Assembly (NCBI RefSeq): GCF_020023385.1
Contig: NZ_JAIQCL010000001.1
Span: forward strand, 1 to 64,000
Length of the DNA: 64,000 bases
DNA from: Planococcus circulans
GTDB taxonomy: Bacteria > Bacillota > Bacilli > Bacillales_A > Planococcaceae
Direction: 5' to 3'
The first letter of the stretch is position 1. Every line of letters begins with the position of its first letter. The notes beneath the pieces were generated by a model. It did not search any database. It was not told the DNA's origin and saw only the letters and a list, made by a program, of their open reading frames with translations. This document shows, in pieces, positions 52,119 through 60,039 of this stretch. Position numbers and translations under genes: made by a program.

Positions 52119-52196
52119 ATGGATGCATCATTATTGATTGGACTGGGTCTTTTATTTATGCTCGTATATTTGACTTCACTTTCTTTTACAGACTAA
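52119..52196 (+). CDS. 25-residue hydrophobic membrane peptide
   Basis: AAAGGAGG at 52103-52110 is followed by an ATG and a 25-codon frame encoding Met-Asp-Ala-Ser, then a single hydrophobic helix (LLIGLGLLFMLVYL) and Thr-Ser-Leu-Ser-Phe-Thr-Asp. A strong terminator follows four bases after the stop. The good ribosome site, single-helix design and dedicated terminator support a real small membrane protein. No family is recognised. Confidence 0.7.
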   Translation: MDASLLIGLGLLFMLVYLTSLSFTD

Positions 52197-52199
52197 TAA

Positions 52200-52242
52200 G
52201 CAATAAAAAAACTTCCTGGATAACGGGAAGTTTTTTTATTGC
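52200..52242. terminator. Bidirectional terminator between the small peptide gene and ypiP
   Basis: A 17-bp stem GCAATAAAAAAACTTCC and its exact complement, with a 9-base loop and A/T tracts on both sides. Confidence 0.85.
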
Positions 52243-53025
52243 TTATTTTTTGGTTTGGCAAGAGATCAAACCGTAATGGAATTTCGTATTCGGACGTACA
52301 CGCCGGGTAAAACCGAAGCGTTCAAAATCCTGTGAGCGAAAATGCGCTTTCAGGACAATCGCCTTGCGCGCCACCCTTTTCGCTTCGTCCATCCATTGTT
52401 GTGTCAATTGACCCTGGTCAGCGGGACCTCTTAGTGGTGTAAAATTGGATGCTTCCGTAATTTCTTCTGTGAACATCGGATCCATGTAGATCACGTCAAT
52501 CGAATTTGTTTCCAGTTTCTGCAAAAATGACACCGCATCGGAAGAAATCACTTTAATGCGTTTCATCGCCTCTTCCAAATGCGGCATGCCGCTATATTGC
52601 TGCAGGCCTTGCCCTACGACGTATGCGAGGACAGGATGGCTTTCACAGCCATACACCTGGCCCTGTTCACCAACGTGCTGGGAAGCCACAATCGAATCAG
52701 ATGCCAACCCCAATGTGCAGTCCAGAAAAGAATCGCCGGGCTGTAGACTCGATACTTCGATCAAAGGGTCTTGTTCAAGCGGCCTTTTTGTCCGGAAAGC
52801 CGCTGAATTCGGATGAAAAAAGAACGGCTCGTTTTTACCCAGTGGATAAAACTCGAGCCGTTCCTTTAAACAGACTAGAAGATCCGCTCTTTCATCCATA
52901 TGCAATCTTTCGATGGAGCGTTTATTGCGTGGAATCTGATCGAGCGAAAGATCTGCTGAAACGCGGCCGGCCTGTTCGAAGATGTACGAAGTTGGCCGGT
53001 ACGCTGTGGTGATGACCGTTTTCAC
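52243..53025 (-). CDS. ypiP: Class I SAM-dependent methyltransferase, YpiP/RsmJ-like
   Basis: A 260-residue methyltransferase. PGDSFLDCTLGLASDSIVAS is the SAM motif I region, VYGCESHPVLAYVV motif II, and IDVIYMDPMF the D-P-M-F catalytic-type motif seen in RsmJ-like enzymes, which methylate 16S rRNA. The GTG start overlaps the bacilliredoxin stop (GTGA). The order matches B. subtilis ypjP-ypiP. Confidence 0.88.
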   Translation of the reverse strand: MKTVITTAYRPTSYIFEQAGRVSADLSLDQIPRNKRSIERLHMDERADLLVCLKERLEFYPLGKNEPFFFHPNSAAFRTKRPLEQDPLIEVSSLQPGDSFLDCTLGLASDSIVASQHVGEQGQVYGCESHPVLAYVVGQGLQQYSGMPHLEEAMKRIKVISSDAVSFLQKLETNSIDVIYMDPMFTEEITEASNFTPLRGPADQGQLTQQWMDEAKRVARKAIVLKAHFRSQDFERFGFTRRVRPNTKFHYGLISCQTKK

Positions 53026-53459
53026 TGAGCAGCCACCTGTTCAAGGGCCTGTGCCAAATGGTCGCGGATCTGTTCCATCGGATAACCTTCAATGTGTTCG
53101 CGCGGAATAAAGTGAGCCAATTGGCCATCCTTCAATACGGCAATTGAGGGTGAAGACGGTGGTATCTCTTCAAAATAATTGCGCATCTGTGCAGTCGCTT
53201 CCTTATCCTGTCCAGCGAATACCGTCACCAGATGTTCCGGCTTAGCTTCCACTGTCTGCAGCGCTTCAATGACTGCCGGACGTGCCAAACCAGCTGCACA
53301 GCCGCAGACTGAATTAATGACTACAAGACTTGTGCCGTGAGCGCTGCTCATATGTTCGTTGACCTCTTCAGCCGTCAATAATTCCTTGAACCCCGCACCG
53401 GTCAATTCCTGGCGCATAGGTACAACTATGCCTTTCATGTATTCATCATATGCGTTCAT
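53022..53459 (-). CDS. BrxA/BrxB family bacilliredoxin
   Basis: A 145-residue thioredoxin-fold protein with the CGC active-site motif in SVCGCAAG. Bacilliredoxins remove bacillithiol from oxidised proteins. The ATG at 53459 has AGGGG upstream and begins MNAYDEYMKGIVVPMRQELT, typical of YphP/YqiW. It is the first gene of the brx-ypiP pair. Confidence 0.93.
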   Translation of the reverse strand: MNAYDEYMKGIVVPMRQELTGAGFKELLTAEEVNEHMSSAHGTSLVVINSVCGCAAGLARPAVIEALQTVEAKPEHLVTVFAGQDKEATAQMRNYFEEIPPSSPSIAVLKDGQLAHFIPREHIEGYPMEQIRDHLAQALEQVAAQ

Positions 53460-53719
53460 GCTTTCGCCCCTTTTCCTAGTAAATATTTTGTTGCGTATCG
53501 AGAATCTTATCTCCTTTAGTGTAACCCAGATAACTCCTAATTTCATAGTGTACCGATCTATTTCTGAGAAACCTTAAAAATGATCGGAATGGAGATTCGG
53601 AAGTTGCTCTTGTCTTCTACATGATTTCCCTTACTATGTTATAGTAGGAATTGTATGATGTAATGGATTCTTTGAGACTTCACTTAGTCAATTTCCAATT
53701 ATGGAAATGAGGAATTACC

Positions 53720-53953
53720 ATGAAATTAGAAAGTATAACAGAAATACTGACTACCATACGCCAATACAATACTGCCATAATCATCCATACCTTTAGTAAA
53801 GATGGTATTTATTTGATTCGTGCAAGATGTATCCCATCAACTTCCACCATAGAACTTACTTTTCTCATAGAACAAAGAGTAGAGTTATTTGATTCTATTG
53901 CGGAAGCAGTGAAAATAGTAGAACTCCAAGTTAATTCACCCCACAATGCTTAA
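53720..53953 (+). CDS. Small unknown protein, tandem paralogue A
   Basis: A 77-residue soluble protein. It aligns along its length with the protein at 54082-54318: both begin MKL, share NT...I.HTF near residue 17-24, and end in a SI.EA helix. GAGG lies upstream of the ATG. No known family. Confidence 0.72.
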   Translation: MKLESITEILTTIRQYNTAIIIHTFSKDGIYLIRARCIPSTSTIELTFLIEQRVELFDSIAEAVKIVELQVNSPHNA

Positions 53954-53977
53954 CCCCTGATCTCTCAGGGGTTTTTT
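53954..53977 (+). terminator. Intrinsic terminator of paralogue A
   Basis: CCCCTGA/TCAGGGG with a TCTC loop and six T residues, directly after the stop codon. Confidence 0.9.
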
Positions 53978-54081
53978 ATGATTTTCTTGAAAATAGTGAA
54001 ATATATTACTTTTCATGGAACTTGTCTCGGATGCACGTATAAATGAAAAGTTAAGCCTGACCCTGAAAGAGAGCTAACGTT

Positions 54082-54318
54082 ATGAAGTTGAATCACATTA
54101 AGGATCTCCTATTAATCACCTGCCATTTCAACACTTCTTCAATCACACACACATTCGCTATTGAAGAAAGTGAAAATACGCTTAAAGTTAAGTGCATCAA
54201 GGACACATTCATCCTGGAGGTCACTTCCAGTGAAAGCCACAAAGTCGAATACTACACGTCGATCGATGAAGCGGCTGAAAGTCTTTTCAAGAAAATCTAT
54301 TCTACTGACCTCCCTTAA
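54082..54318 (+). CDS. Small unknown protein, tandem paralogue B
   Basis: A 78-residue protein related to the one at 53720-53953 (MKLNHIKDLL, FNTSSITHTFAIEES, SIDEAAESLF). It has its own terminator, so the two are separate transcription units that diverged after duplication. GAGAG lies upstream of the ATG. No known family. Confidence 0.72.
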   Translation: MKLNHIKDLLLITCHFNTSSITHTFAIEESENTLKVKCIKDTFILEVTSSESHKVEYYTSIDEAAESLFKKIYSTDLP

Positions 54319-54334
54319 AAGGAAGGTTTTTTTA
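54305..54334 (+). terminator. Intrinsic terminator of paralogue B
   Basis: ACCTCCCTT pairs with AAGGAAGGT (one mismatch) and is followed by seven T residues. Confidence 0.78.
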
Positions 54335-54361
54335 CTCACTGCATACTATGTGAATTCCAAG

Positions 54362-54384
54362 AAAAAAAGCATCCGGTTGGATGC
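54362..54384 (-). terminator. Intrinsic terminator of the gene at 54398
   Basis: GCATCC/GGATGC with a 4-base loop is followed on the minus strand by seven T residues. Confidence 0.85.
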
Positions 54385-54397
54385 TCTTTTAAACTCA

Positions 54398-54640
54398 TTA
54401 TTTGGTTGAGAAGCTGTTATACAGATTCTTAAGATATTTATCCGGATGGGGCATCGGATGATTTTTGCCTCTTTTGGTGTTTTTTTGGTAACTTTCAAAA
54501 GCCGCATTGATCAGCTCCCAATCTTCTGGGTAATCAATTTTAAAATTAGTCTTAAAAACATGCCAACTCATCTCTATACCATATTTTTTGATCATAGCTT
54601 CTATTTTTTTCTTTTTTGCGGGAAATACTGCACTGCCCAT
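54398..54640 (-). CDS. Hypothetical basic protein, 80 residues
   Basis: A Lys-rich helical protein (FPAKKKKIEAMIKKYGI, DYPEDWELINAAFESYQKNTKRGK), with no family recognised. The ATG at 54640 follows GAGTG; an upstream in-frame start at 54664 adds eight residues. Confidence 0.62.
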   Translation of the reverse strand: MGSAVFPAKKKKIEAMIKKYGIEMSWHVFKTNFKIDYPEDWELINAAFESYQKNTKRGKNHPMPHPDKYLKNLYNSFSTK

Positions 54641-54740
54641 AATATCACTCTTTTCTCTTTTCAATATACAGTAAAATTGAAACTTTGAATATGGCTTACT
54701 TCACATCTTTTAACATACTACCCTACTACCCGGACAAATT

Positions 54741-54764
54741 AAAAAGCCGTCCCTCAGGACGACT
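54741..54764 (-). terminator. Intrinsic terminator of the gene at 54754
   Basis: AGTCGTCC/GGACGGCT (minus strand, one G-U pair) with a 4-base loop and five T residues. The stop codon lies in the loop. Confidence 0.82.
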
Positions 54765-54960
54765 TAAATAGTGAGATTTGAATGCCTTCAACGGATGGTG
54801 GGCGAAGAATGATGGAGCTTCCGACCTCTTCTACCGTGTAATCCTTTAAATATTCTTCTACATCTTGTGGATGTTCTGCCACTGCTTCTCTTATGAGTTC
54901 TTTGATGATCAACGAACTTCTTTTTTGATTCAATACTACCCCATTGACTGTAAGATTCAC
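54754..54960 (-). CDS. Hypothetical small protein, 68 residues
   Basis: The GTG at 54960 follows AGGAGG with 7-base spacing. The product (VNLTVNGVVLNQKRSSLI, then EVGSSIILRPPS) looks like a small soluble alpha/beta protein. No family recognised. Confidence 0.62.
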   Translation of the reverse strand: MNLTVNGVVLNQKRSSLIIKELIREAVAEHPQDVEEYLKDYTVEEVGSSIILRPPSVEGIQISLFKSS

Positions 54961-55157
54961 CTGAAACCCTCCTATGTATACATACAAGATAGCATAAATT
55001 TAATACCATTAAACGTATACAAGGACCTAATAATTTTTAATAAAAATGAATAATATTGATAAATTCGTATCTTTTGATGCATAAAGTGATTTTATAGTCC
55101 TATTTTTTCCTATATATCTGCCATTACCCACTCACAAAACACGATTTCCTGACAACG

Positions 55158-55182
55158 AAAAAACTACCCGAAATGGGTAGTT
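55158..55182 (-). terminator. Intrinsic terminator of the CxxC protein gene
   Basis: AACTACCC/GGGTAGTT with a 5-base loop and T residues on the minus strand. The AT-rich 55000-55157 beyond it shows nothing else. Confidence 0.85.
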
Positions 55183-55200
55183 GGGGAACACTTCAGTTAG

Positions 55201-55455
55201 TCAACTTTCCTTTTCGAATGCCAGATTGTCAAATAACTCCGGCACCAGCCGATTAACTGCAAAGCTTTGCGTGAGTCCGCAGTGACCACATCCGGTGACC
55301 ACTAATGGAAACTTGCCCGTTGTCGATTTCCCCAAAAACAGAAGTTCATCCACCATTACAGGGTCTTTGGTACCGCATGCTGCGCATGTTTTGCTGACGC
55401 CTTTGGCATTCAAAGTTTTTGCGATGACTTCCAACTGATCTTTCGTGAGCCTCAT
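55201..55455 (-). CDS. Small zinc-ribbon-like protein
   Basis: An 84-residue protein with two CxxC pairs (TCAACG and GCGHCG) about 33 residues apart, expected to hold one zinc. The nature of the partner is unknown. The ATG at 55455 lies 9 bases from GGAAGG; one at 55461 is too close to it. Confidence 0.72.
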   Translation of the reverse strand: MRLTKDQLEVIAKTLNAKGVSKTCAACGTKDPVMVDELLFLGKSTTGKFPLVVTGCGHCGLTQSFAVNRLVPELFDNLAFEKES

Positions 55456-55487
55456 TTTCATCTACCTTCCTTTCTTTAAAGAATTAC

Positions 55488-55790
55488 CTACCCCAGCTTG
55501 TCGTATTCTTGGTTGATGAAATCCAGCATTTTGCTGAAGATGTCGTATTCGAACCATTCATACGAAGTATCCTGATCGTATTTTCCATCGTCCTTTATCT
55601 CCAGATTATTGGAAGACAGCTGAACAATCTGCGTATCATCGATATCGTCTTCCTGCTCCTTTACTTTTTGTTCTTTAAATTGACTGCTTACTTTTTCAAA
55701 AAAAGCATCACGTTTTTGGCGGTCTTCAAATTCCCATGATTCGTACTTTCCACTGGATAAGATTTCTATTGAATAAACGCTGTTTTCCAT
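55488..55790 (-). CDS. Hypothetical acidic protein, 100 residues
   Basis: An acidic, soluble protein (VKEQEDDIDDTQIVQL, DTSYEWFEYDIFSKMLDFINQEY) with no recognised family. AGGAGG precedes the ATG. It lies 32 bases before the zinc-ribbon gene and may share its transcript. Confidence 0.68.
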   Translation of the reverse strand: MENSVYSIEILSSGKYESWEFEDRQKRDAFFEKVSSQFKEQKVKEQEDDIDDTQIVQLSSNNLEIKDDGKYDQDTSYEWFEYDIFSKMLDFINQEYDKLG

Positions 55791-55901
55791 CTGTATTCCT
55801 CCTAGTAAATTATGACTCCCTTTTTATCTCGGTTAGGAGCACTTTACCTCTTAATGGACCGAAGGAAACATTTTATTTGGAACAAGTTGACTTAATGACA
55901 G

Positions 55902-55934
55902 AAAAAGGCCGATGACTTTTCAGTCACCGGCCTT
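55902..55934 (-). terminator. Intrinsic terminator of ypgR
   Basis: An 11-bp stem (AAGGCCGGTGACTG and complement, one G-U pair) and five T residues follow the ypgR stop. Confidence 0.86.
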
Positions 55935-55939
55935 CAATT

Positions 55940-57070
55940 TTATTGGTCTTTCATCGCTTCGCGCGCTTCGGTCATTTGTTTCCAAACGGACCCTTTGGCG
56001 TCTTCACCCAGTTCGATGCGTGCGATCGCCATTTTAATCTGGAGCTTCACTTCAAACTCCGGATCCTCTTCTGCTTGCTTCAATGCAGGCAATGCTGCTT
56101 CTGTCCCTGTTTCATACAGGAACATCGCCGCTCTCCAGCGGACCAGCTTATTTTTATCCTTCAAGGTTTCCACCATAATCGGTTCGAATTCTTCAAAACC
56201 GAGGTCACTGATGGTATCCCCCGCTGTTCTGCGGACGGCCCAGCTCTTGTCTTTCATTGCACGTTCGACGTAAGGCACCACTGCTTTATCCTTGATGTCT
56301 CCAAGGAAAATAGCGGCTTGGCGGCGGATTGACATCTTTTCGTCATCTAACGCAAGAGACAGCAATGGAAGGTCGTCCACATCCGCTTCAATCATTTGAT
56401 CGAGCAGCTGGAAACGGGTTTCCCAATCAGGCGCGTTGAATTCCTCTGCAGAAATCCTGCGGCCCCGTGGTGCTGCTTGTGCCTGCTCTGCATCTTCTTT
56501 CGTAGTCAGCGCGTCCAGGCGGTCCTGCGGATAAGCCGCTTCGATTTCTTCCACCATGCTTTTGCCGATTTCGCCTTTGTCACCGTAACGGACGCCGTAA
56601 TCGGCCCATTTACGCTGCAGCAGGTAGTTTTCCTCTGTCGGGTCCATGACCAGTTTCATAGCAGTGACAAATCGCTCCGGCATGCCAAAACGTTCTTCAG
56701 AGCTGTTATCGAAGACTTTGACCTGCAAGGGTATGCCTTTGAATTCCTGAACATGTACATAGACTTCACCGAAATGCTCGTCCATTTCGATTTCATCGCT
56801 TGAATGTTCCCGGTCTTCGCCAAAGACATTGCGGACCTGTGCCAAGATCGTTTCCCAGTCAAACTTCGAGATGCGCTCGACTGCCAAAAAGTCAGCTACG
56901 TGGTAGACGCCTTTGACTCCGTCAATCGAAAGCAATTCTTGAAATTCTTTCGGTGCACCTGCCAGATTTTCCTTGTTGTAATTGTGGCTTTTGCCAAATG
57001 GCAACTCCTGATCGATGATCACTTTCATCGTGTTTGGACTTGGCGTCGGTTCAATGGTAATGATTTTCAC
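55940..57070 (-). CDS. ypgR: Conserved virulence factor C-like protein (NifU N-terminal plus HEAT repeats)
   Basis: A 376-residue protein. Residues 1-85 resemble the Scaffold/NifU N-terminal domain (EPTPSPNTMKVIIDQ, VKGVYHVADFLAVERI), and 215-365 contain HEAT-like repeats (SIRRQAAIFLGDIKDKAVVPYVERAMKD). B. subtilis YpgR and S. aureus CvfC share this layout. CvfC affects virulence regulation in S. aureus; the biochemical role is unknown. The GTG at 57070 follows GGAGG. Confidence 0.88.
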   Translation of the reverse strand: MKIITIEPTPSPNTMKVIIDQELPFGKSHNYNKENLAGAPKEFQELLSIDGVKGVYHVADFLAVERISKFDWETILAQVRNVFGEDREHSSDEIEMDEHFGEVYVHVQEFKGIPLQVKVFDNSSEERFGMPERFVTAMKLVMDPTEENYLLQRKWADYGVRYGDKGEIGKSMVEEIEAAYPQDRLDALTTKEDAEQAQAAPRGRRISAEEFNAPDWETRFQLLDQMIEADVDDLPLLSLALDDEKMSIRRQAAIFLGDIKDKAVVPYVERAMKDKSWAVRRTAGDTISDLGFEEFEPIMVETLKDKNKLVRWRAAMFLYETGTEAALPALKQAEEDPEFEVKLQIKMAIARIELGEDAKGSVWKQMTEAREAMKDQ

Positions 57071-57096
57071 AAAAAATCCCTCCTGCAATTAATAGA

Positions 57097-58974
57097 TCAT
57101 GCTTCCGCGATTTCCTGAAGATGGGTCCACCGCTCGATCAATGCATCATAATCAGCCGTCAGTGCATTTACTTCTTTTGTCAGCTTCTGCAGTTTATCGT
57201 AATCTGCACCAGCCAGAGCCATTTCCTCTTCGCGTGCTTCGATTTTCGCTTCCGCCTGTGCAATCTTCTCAAGAATGCCATCGTATTCCTGCTGTTCTTT
57301 ATAGGTCATTTTCTTTTTCGGTTTCACCGGCTCAGGCACAATTGTTTCAACAAGCTCCTGTTCAGCCAGGGACACCGGATTGTTTTTCTCTTTGATGAAC
57401 TCAGAGTATAAGCCTTGATATTCTTCAATTTTCCCGGTGCCTGTTGTCCATAATTTCCGCGCAATGCGGTCAAGGAAAAAGCGATCGTGGGAAATCGTAA
57501 TGACGACGCCTGGGAAGTTTTCCAGGAAGTCCTCTAAAACCGAAAGTGTCTGGATGTCCAGATCGTTTGTCGGCTCATCCAGGAACAGGATGTTCGGCTG
57601 TTCCATCAATAGTTTCAAGAGATACAGGCGCTTGCGCTCGCCGCCCGACAGTTTGCCGATTTGCGTGCCATGGCCATTCGATGGAAACAGGAAGCGTTCA
57701 AGCATCTGCGTTGCAGACAGGCGAACTCCTTTTTCAGCTTCAAAATCACTGGATGTTTCCTGGATATATTCAATCATCCGCTGGGACTCATCCATTTCCG
57801 GCAAATGCTGTGTGAAGTGGGCGATTTTCACCGTACTGCCATATTCCATCTTACCGGTAGTCGGTTCCAGTTCGCCAGCCAACATCTTCATTAAGGTCGA
57901 TTTGCCGGCGCCATTTGGCCCGACGATGCCGATGCGGTCTCCACCCTGCAATAGGAAGTCAAAACCACTGAAGATCTGCTTGTCGCCGAAAGCGACACCC
58001 ATGTCCTTGCCTTCAATGATTTTCTTGCCAAGACGCTGGCTTTGCATCGACAGTTCCAAAGAAGTATTGTCGTTTTCTTTTTGGACATTTTCTTTAATTT
58101 CATCAAAACGCTGAATCCGCGCTTTTTGTTTGGTTGAACGCGCTTTTGCTCCGCGTCGAATCCATTTCAATTCTGAACGGAAGCGGTTTTCGAGTTTTTG
58201 CTGAGACGAGGCGTTCATTTCGTCGCGAATCGCTTTGTTTTCCAAATAGTCTCCGTAGTTCCCTTTATGGGTGTACATCGTCTGATCTGCAATCTCGAAG
58301 ATATGTGTAGAAACGGCATCGAGGAAATAGCGGTCATGGGTAACAAAAAGCATGGCTGAACCCATGCGCAATAAAGTTTCCTGAAGCCATTCCGTTGAAA
58401 CGGCGTCCAAATGGTTGGTCGGCTCGTCCAGAAGGATCAGGTCCGCTGGTTCGATCAATGCTTTAGCAAGGGCGACACGTTTGCGCTGGCCGCCCGAAAG
58501 CTCGCTGACCACTTGGTCGTACATGTCGATCCCCAGTTTGGATAAAGCTGTCTTGGCCAAGGCATTGATGTCCCAAGCATTCTCCTGCTCCATTTTTTCC
58601 TGGATATCCATTAACTCGTCCTGCAATTGAGTAGAACTTGAATCGACCATCATATTTTTCAAAGCATTCTCATAGGCGCGGTTTAAGACCAGTATCGGTG
58701 AATCACCCGAGAACACTGTTTCAAGAACTGTCAATGACTCATCGAATTCCGGCTCCTGCATCAAATACGTAATCCGGTATTTCTTCGGATGGTCCATAAC
58801 GACCTTATCAGCATCCATTGTTCCTGCCAAAATGGACATCAAGGTCGATTTCCCTGTTCCGTTTACGCCGATCAATCCGGCGCGTTCTCCTGGATACAAT
58901 GAAAATTCGACATCCTTGAATAATGTTTTGGCTCCAACTGTTTTTGTTAATTTCGTAATATTTAAGTGGCTCAT
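57097..58974 (-). CDS. yfmR: ABC-F family ATPase YfmR (Uup-like)
   Basis: A 625-residue soluble protein with two complete ABC domains (GVNGTGKST, GPNGAGKST; LSGGQRKR, LSGGERKR; LLDEPTNHLD, FLDEPTNDLD) and a C-terminal coiled coil (about 560-622), the Uup/YfmR arrangement. B. subtilis YfmR helps the ribosome at difficult sequences such as proline runs. Its ATG overlaps the ypgQ stop (ATGA). Confidence 0.94.
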   Translation of the reverse strand: MSHLNITKLTKTVGAKTLFKDVEFSLYPGERAGLIGVNGTGKSTLMSILAGTMDADKVVMDHPKKYRITYLMQEPEFDESLTVLETVFSGDSPILVLNRAYENALKNMMVDSSSTQLQDELMDIQEKMEQENAWDINALAKTALSKLGIDMYDQVVSELSGGQRKRVALAKALIEPADLILLDEPTNHLDAVSTEWLQETLLRMGSAMLFVTHDRYFLDAVSTHIFEIADQTMYTHKGNYGDYLENKAIRDEMNASSQQKLENRFRSELKWIRRGAKARSTKQKARIQRFDEIKENVQKENDNTSLELSMQSQRLGKKIIEGKDMGVAFGDKQIFSGFDFLLQGGDRIGIVGPNGAGKSTLMKMLAGELEPTTGKMEYGSTVKIAHFTQHLPEMDESQRMIEYIQETSSDFEAEKGVRLSATQMLERFLFPSNGHGTQIGKLSGGERKRLYLLKLLMEQPNILFLDEPTNDLDIQTLSVLEDFLENFPGVVITISHDRFFLDRIARKLWTTGTGKIEEYQGLYSEFIKEKNNPVSLAEQELVETIVPEPVKPKKKMTYKEQQEYDGILEKIAQAEAKIEAREEEMALAGADYDKLQKLTKEVNALTADYDALIERWTHLQEIAEA

Positions 58975-59606
58975 TTATTCCCATCCGTTTCTGTTTGTAG
59001 TTGCTTTAAAAAGGATAGCATAAATTCATGGCGTTCTTCAGCCATCTGCTTACCAGTTTCCGTTGTCATTTGATCTTTCAGCAGCAAAAGCTTTTCATAG
59101 AAATGCGTAACGCTGCTTGTTTGTGCTTCCCGGTATTCCTGTTCCGTCATTGCTGTGCGTGCTTTTTCGTTCCAATCGTAGAGCTTCCGCCCTTTGGCTC
59201 CGCCATAGGCAAATGCCCGGGCGATGCCGATCGCTCCGATGGCATCCAAGCGGTCTGCATCCTGGACGATCTTCGCTTCAATGCTTGCTGCCGGCTTGCC
59301 GTTGCCGCCTTTGAAGGAAACCGAAGCAATGACGTCTTGGACCCTTTGCCTATGAATATCTGGCAGCTCCAGGCGATCCAGGATGTCCTGCTCCAAATCC
59401 TCTTCGGGTTTTTTGTATTTCGGGTCCGAAACATCGTGCAGCAGCACTGCGAGTTCGACAATGTACGCATCTGCCCGCTCCTGCTCCAATATGATTTCTG
59501 CATTTTTCAATACCCGCTCAACGTGCTGCCAATCATGGCTGGCATCGAACTGCTCATAGATTTTCTTCACTTCGTTACGGCATTGCTTGATTTTTTCCTG
59601 GTCCAT
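58971..59606 (-). CDS. ypgQ: HD-domain phosphohydrolase YpgQ
   Basis: A 211-residue HD-superfamily enzyme with metal ligands in SHDWQHVERV, LLHDVSDPKY and DADRLDAIGAIGIARAF. B. subtilis YpgQ is a Mn-dependent nucleotide pyrophosphohydrolase-type enzyme. The ATG at 59606 has GGAGC upstream; the extended frame to 59726 crosses the csp promoter and is unlikely. Confidence 0.92.
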   Translation of the reverse strand: MDQEKIKQCRNEVKKIYEQFDASHDWQHVERVLKNAEIILEQERADAYIVELAVLLHDVSDPKYKKPEEDLEQDILDRLELPDIHRQRVQDVIASVSFKGGNGKPAASIEAKIVQDADRLDAIGAIGIARAFAYGGAKGRKLYDWNEKARTAMTEQEYREAQTSSVTHFYEKLLLLKDQMTTETGKQMAEERHEFMLSFLKQLQTETDGNK

Positions 59607-59680
59607 GCTTCCGCTCCTATCGCCTGTTTCTTCTATTATAACCTGAAATGCCATCAGAATGCCTGTATTCCCAACGATTA

Positions 59681-59709
59681 TTGACGTTTCGATAGGCTTC
59701 ATGTATAGT
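59681..59709 (+). promoter_or_regulatory. Sigma-A-type promoter of the second csp
   Basis: TTGACG (59681-59686) and TATAGT (59704-59709), 17-base spacing. The predicted leader is only about 55 bases. Confidence 0.72.
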
Positions 59710-59771
59710 ATAGCCATCCATAACATGGCGTCTATAGGTCCATGGCATACTCAATAATAGGGGGAACTCGC

Positions 59772-59981
59772 ATGCACCAGGGAACAGTGAAATGGTTTAA
59801 CTCAGAAAAAGGTTACGGATTTATTGAGTATAATGATGGTGATGATGTATTTGTCCATTTTACAGGCATCCAGGGCGATGGGTTTCGGACATTGACCGAA
59901 GGCAAGACCGTGTCATTTGATATTATTGATGGCAATCGCGGACCACAGGCTGCAAATGTTATTCAAATCGATTCAGAATAA
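59772..59981 (+). CDS. CspA/CspB-family cold-shock protein (second canonical copy)
   Basis: A 69-residue Csp with [16 protein letters not shown] (RNP1) and [10 protein letters not shown] (RNP2), so all main nucleic-acid contacts are intact. The ATG at 59772 follows GGGGG. Unlike the copy at 23743-23943 its leader is short and has no terminator-like hairpin, so the two are probably regulated differently. Confidence 0.96.
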   Translation: MHQGTVKWFNSEKGYGFIEYNDGDDVFVHFTGIQGDGFRTLTEGKTVSFDIIDGNRGPQAANVIQIDSE

Positions 59982-59990
59982 TCCAATAGA

Positions 59991-60032
59991 AAAAAGCAGG
60001 GACGGAAATTCCGTTCCTGCTTTTTATTTTTT
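59991..60032. terminator. Bidirectional terminator
   Basis: AAAAAGCAGG(G)ACGG and its complement form a long stem with A/T tracts on both sides. It serves csp and the convergent papain-like gene. Confidence 0.85.
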
Positions 60033-60039
60033 TGTCCGT

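Noticed and set aside
59028-59684. Plus-strand 218-codon open frame
   Set aside because: Antisense to ypgQ, whose HD motifs are intact; no ribosome site.
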